The position numbers and the translations under genes are program-made. Positions 5,165 through 6,184 of a stretch of 6,184 nt of DNA are shown one piece after another. The notes below the pieces were generated by a model. That model saw only the letters and a program-made list of their open reading frames with translations. It was not told the origin of the DNA and did not search any database. The stretch lies in contig JAEWIX010000020.1 in the NCBI GenBank assembly GCA_023386885.1, positions 1 through 6,184 on the forward strand, written 5' to 3'. Source of the stretch: Pseudomonadota bacterium (GTDB taxonomy: Bacteria; Pseudomonadota; Alphaproteobacteria; Rhizobiales; Xanthobacteraceae). Each line of letters opens with the position of its first letter. The stretch's first letter is position 1.

Positions 5165-6154
5165 ATGTCACTTCCTGATTTCACGATGCGTCAGTTGCTC
5201 GAGGCTGGCGTTCACTTTGGCCACCAGTCGCACCGCTGGAATCCGAAAATGGCCGAGTACATTTTCGGTGCGCGCAACAACATCCACATTATCGACCTCG
5301 CGCAGACCGTGCCGATGCTGCATCGCGCGTTGCAGGCGGTGAGCGACACCGTCGCCAAGGGCGGTCGTATTCTGTTCGTCGGCACCAAGCGCCAAGCGCA
5401 GGACGGCGTCGCGGAAGCCGCGAAGCGTTCGGCGCAGTACTTCGTCAATTCGCGTTGGCTCGGCGGCACGCTGACCAACTGGAAGACCATCTCGGGTTCG
5501 ATCAAGCGTTTGCGTCATCTCGACGAAGTGCTGTCGTCGGGCGATGCCAGCGCCTACACCAAGAAAGAGCGTCTGACCCTGCAGCGCGAGCGCGACAAGC
5601 TCGATCGTTCGCTCGGCGGCATCAAGGACATGGGCGGCTTGCCCGACCTGATCTTCGTGATCGACACCAACAAGGAAGACATCGCGATTCAGGAAGCCCA
5701 GCGGCTCAACATTCCGGTCGCGGCGATCGTCGATACCAACTGCGATCCGAAGGGCATCACCTATCTCGTGCCGGGCAATGACGACGCCGGTCGTGCCATC
5801 AGCCTTTACTGCGATCTGATCGCACGCGCCGCGATCGATGGCATTTCGCGCGCGCAGGGCGATGCCGGCATCGACATCGGCGCTTCCGTGCAGCCGACCG
5901 CTGAAGAGATTCCGGCCGCCACCGGTTTCCAGGGACTGGCCGGTCCACGTGGTACTGCCGACGATCTCAAGAAGCTCACCGGCGTTTCCGGCGAGATCGA
6001 GAAGAAGCTCAACGACCTCGGCATCTTCCATCACTGGCAGTTGGCCGAGCTCGACAGCGCGACCGCGCACAAGATCGGCGAAGAAGTCGGTCTGCCGAGC
6101 CGCGCCGACGCTTGGGTCGCTCAGGCCAAGGCGCTCACCGCCGAGGCGGAATAA
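5165..6154 (+). CDS. rpsB: Small ribosomal subunit protein S2, with C-terminal HhH extension
   Basis: S2 binds the 30S subunit near the head-body junction, next to S1's docking site in bacteria that have S1. The S2 core is complete: MRQLLEAGVHFGHQ near the N-terminus, KMAEYIFGARNNIHIIDL, ILFVGTKRQAQ, NSRWLGGTLTNW (95-106), a charged coiled-coil hairpin at about 107-157, and the signature PDLIFVIDTNKE from residue 160 with IPVAAIVDTNCDP. The core ends near residue 236 (CDLIARAAIDG). E. coli S2 is 241 residues; this one is 329. After a linker, residues 263-329 form an added domain (GTADDLKKLTGV, IEKKLNDLGIFHHWQLAEL, WVAQAKAL). It looks like the helix-hairpin-helix module also appended to L21 and NuoE in related alphaproteobacteria; its role is unknown to me. 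ATG 5165 has a good ribosome site and a conserved start. The tsf gene normally follows. Confidence 0.98.
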   Translation: MSLPDFTMRQLLEAGVHFGHQSHRWNPKMAEYIFGARNNIHIIDLAQTVPMLHRALQAVSDTVAKGGRILFVGTKRQAQDGVAEAAKRSAQYFVNSRWLGGTLTNWKTISGSIKRLRHLDEVLSSGDASAYTKKERLTLQRERDKLDRSLGGIKDMGGLPDLIFVIDTNKEDIAIQEAQRLNIPVAAIVDTNCDPKGITYLVPGNDDAGRAISLYCDLIARAAIDGISRAQGDAGIDIGASVQPTAEEIPAATGFQGLAGPRGTADDLKKLTGVSGEIEKKLNDLGIFHHWQLAELDSATAHKIGEEVGLPSRADAWVAQAKALTAEAE

Positions 6155-6184
6155 TTTTTCGCGCGCGGCGGGGGTCACCCGACC
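6155..6184 (+). other. Start of the rpsB downstream spacer
   Basis: Thirty bases remain after the rpsB stop. They begin TTTTT and then turn GC-rich; CGGG (6170-6173) could pair with CCCG (6178-6181), but the window ends before any structure can be judged. No coding start is visible. The expected neighbour, tsf (EF-Ts), would begin beyond the edge. Confidence 0.5.

Noticed and set aside
5168..6178. A 336-codon minus-strand open frame covering rpsB almost exactly
   Set aside because: The reverse complement of G/C-ending codons rarely makes stops, so long antisense frames are common here. No family resemblance, and rpsB is certain.
1..6184. CRISPR arrays, prophage, toxin-antitoxin or defence systems
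   Set aside because: No regularly spaced repeats, integrase, transposase or paired small genes are visible; the window is mainly housekeeping genes.

Overview
The window reads as a GC-rich alphaproteobacterial chromosome segment, most likely from Hyphomicrobiales (Bradyrhizobium, Afipia, Nitrobacter, Rhodopseudomonas or Oligotropha type). The reasons are strong G/C third-position bias, a DnaE of alphaproteobacterial type, a long ribosomal protein S2 with a C-terminal helix-hairpin-helix extension, and a GTCATTGCCGGG-type intergenic palindrome typical of these genomes. The assignment rests on recognition, not on a database search. 

Layout: (1) Bases 1-143 hold the last 46 codons of tuf (EF-Tu). 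They are followed by a 12-bp hairpin across the stop codon and a good intrinsic terminator at 192-227. (2) Bases 228-581 are intergenic, with a palindromic repeat (253-326), a short open frame that may be a gene remnant (335-511) and a probable tRNA promoter. (3) tRNA-Trp(CCA) lies at 582-657. (4) A GrlR-family small protein is encoded on the minus strand at 722-1048, convergent with the tRNA. (5) About 420 bp without a convincing gene (1049-1468) separates the divergent grlR-like gene and dnaE. (6) dnaE, the replicative DNA polymerase III alpha subunit, occupies 1469-4945 and ends near a strong hairpin. (7) A 219-bp gap holds a sigma70-type promoter and a leader of about 120 nt. (8) rpsB (ribosomal protein S2) runs from 5165 to 6154, and the window ends 30 bases later, where tsf would be expected. 

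Most genes are core information-processing genes: translation elongation, Trp decoding, chromosome replication and the small ribosomal subunit. Each unit seems to be transcribed separately, with its own terminator-like hairpin or promoter. The accessory elements are the GrlR-like gene, the palindrome and possible gene fragments. They sit where secE-nusG commonly follows tuf-trnW, so this may be a rearranged junction. I found no sign of a new multi-gene system. The best second looks are the S2 C-terminal extension, the interrupted tuf-trnW context, the rpsB leader and the hairpin spanning the tuf stop.
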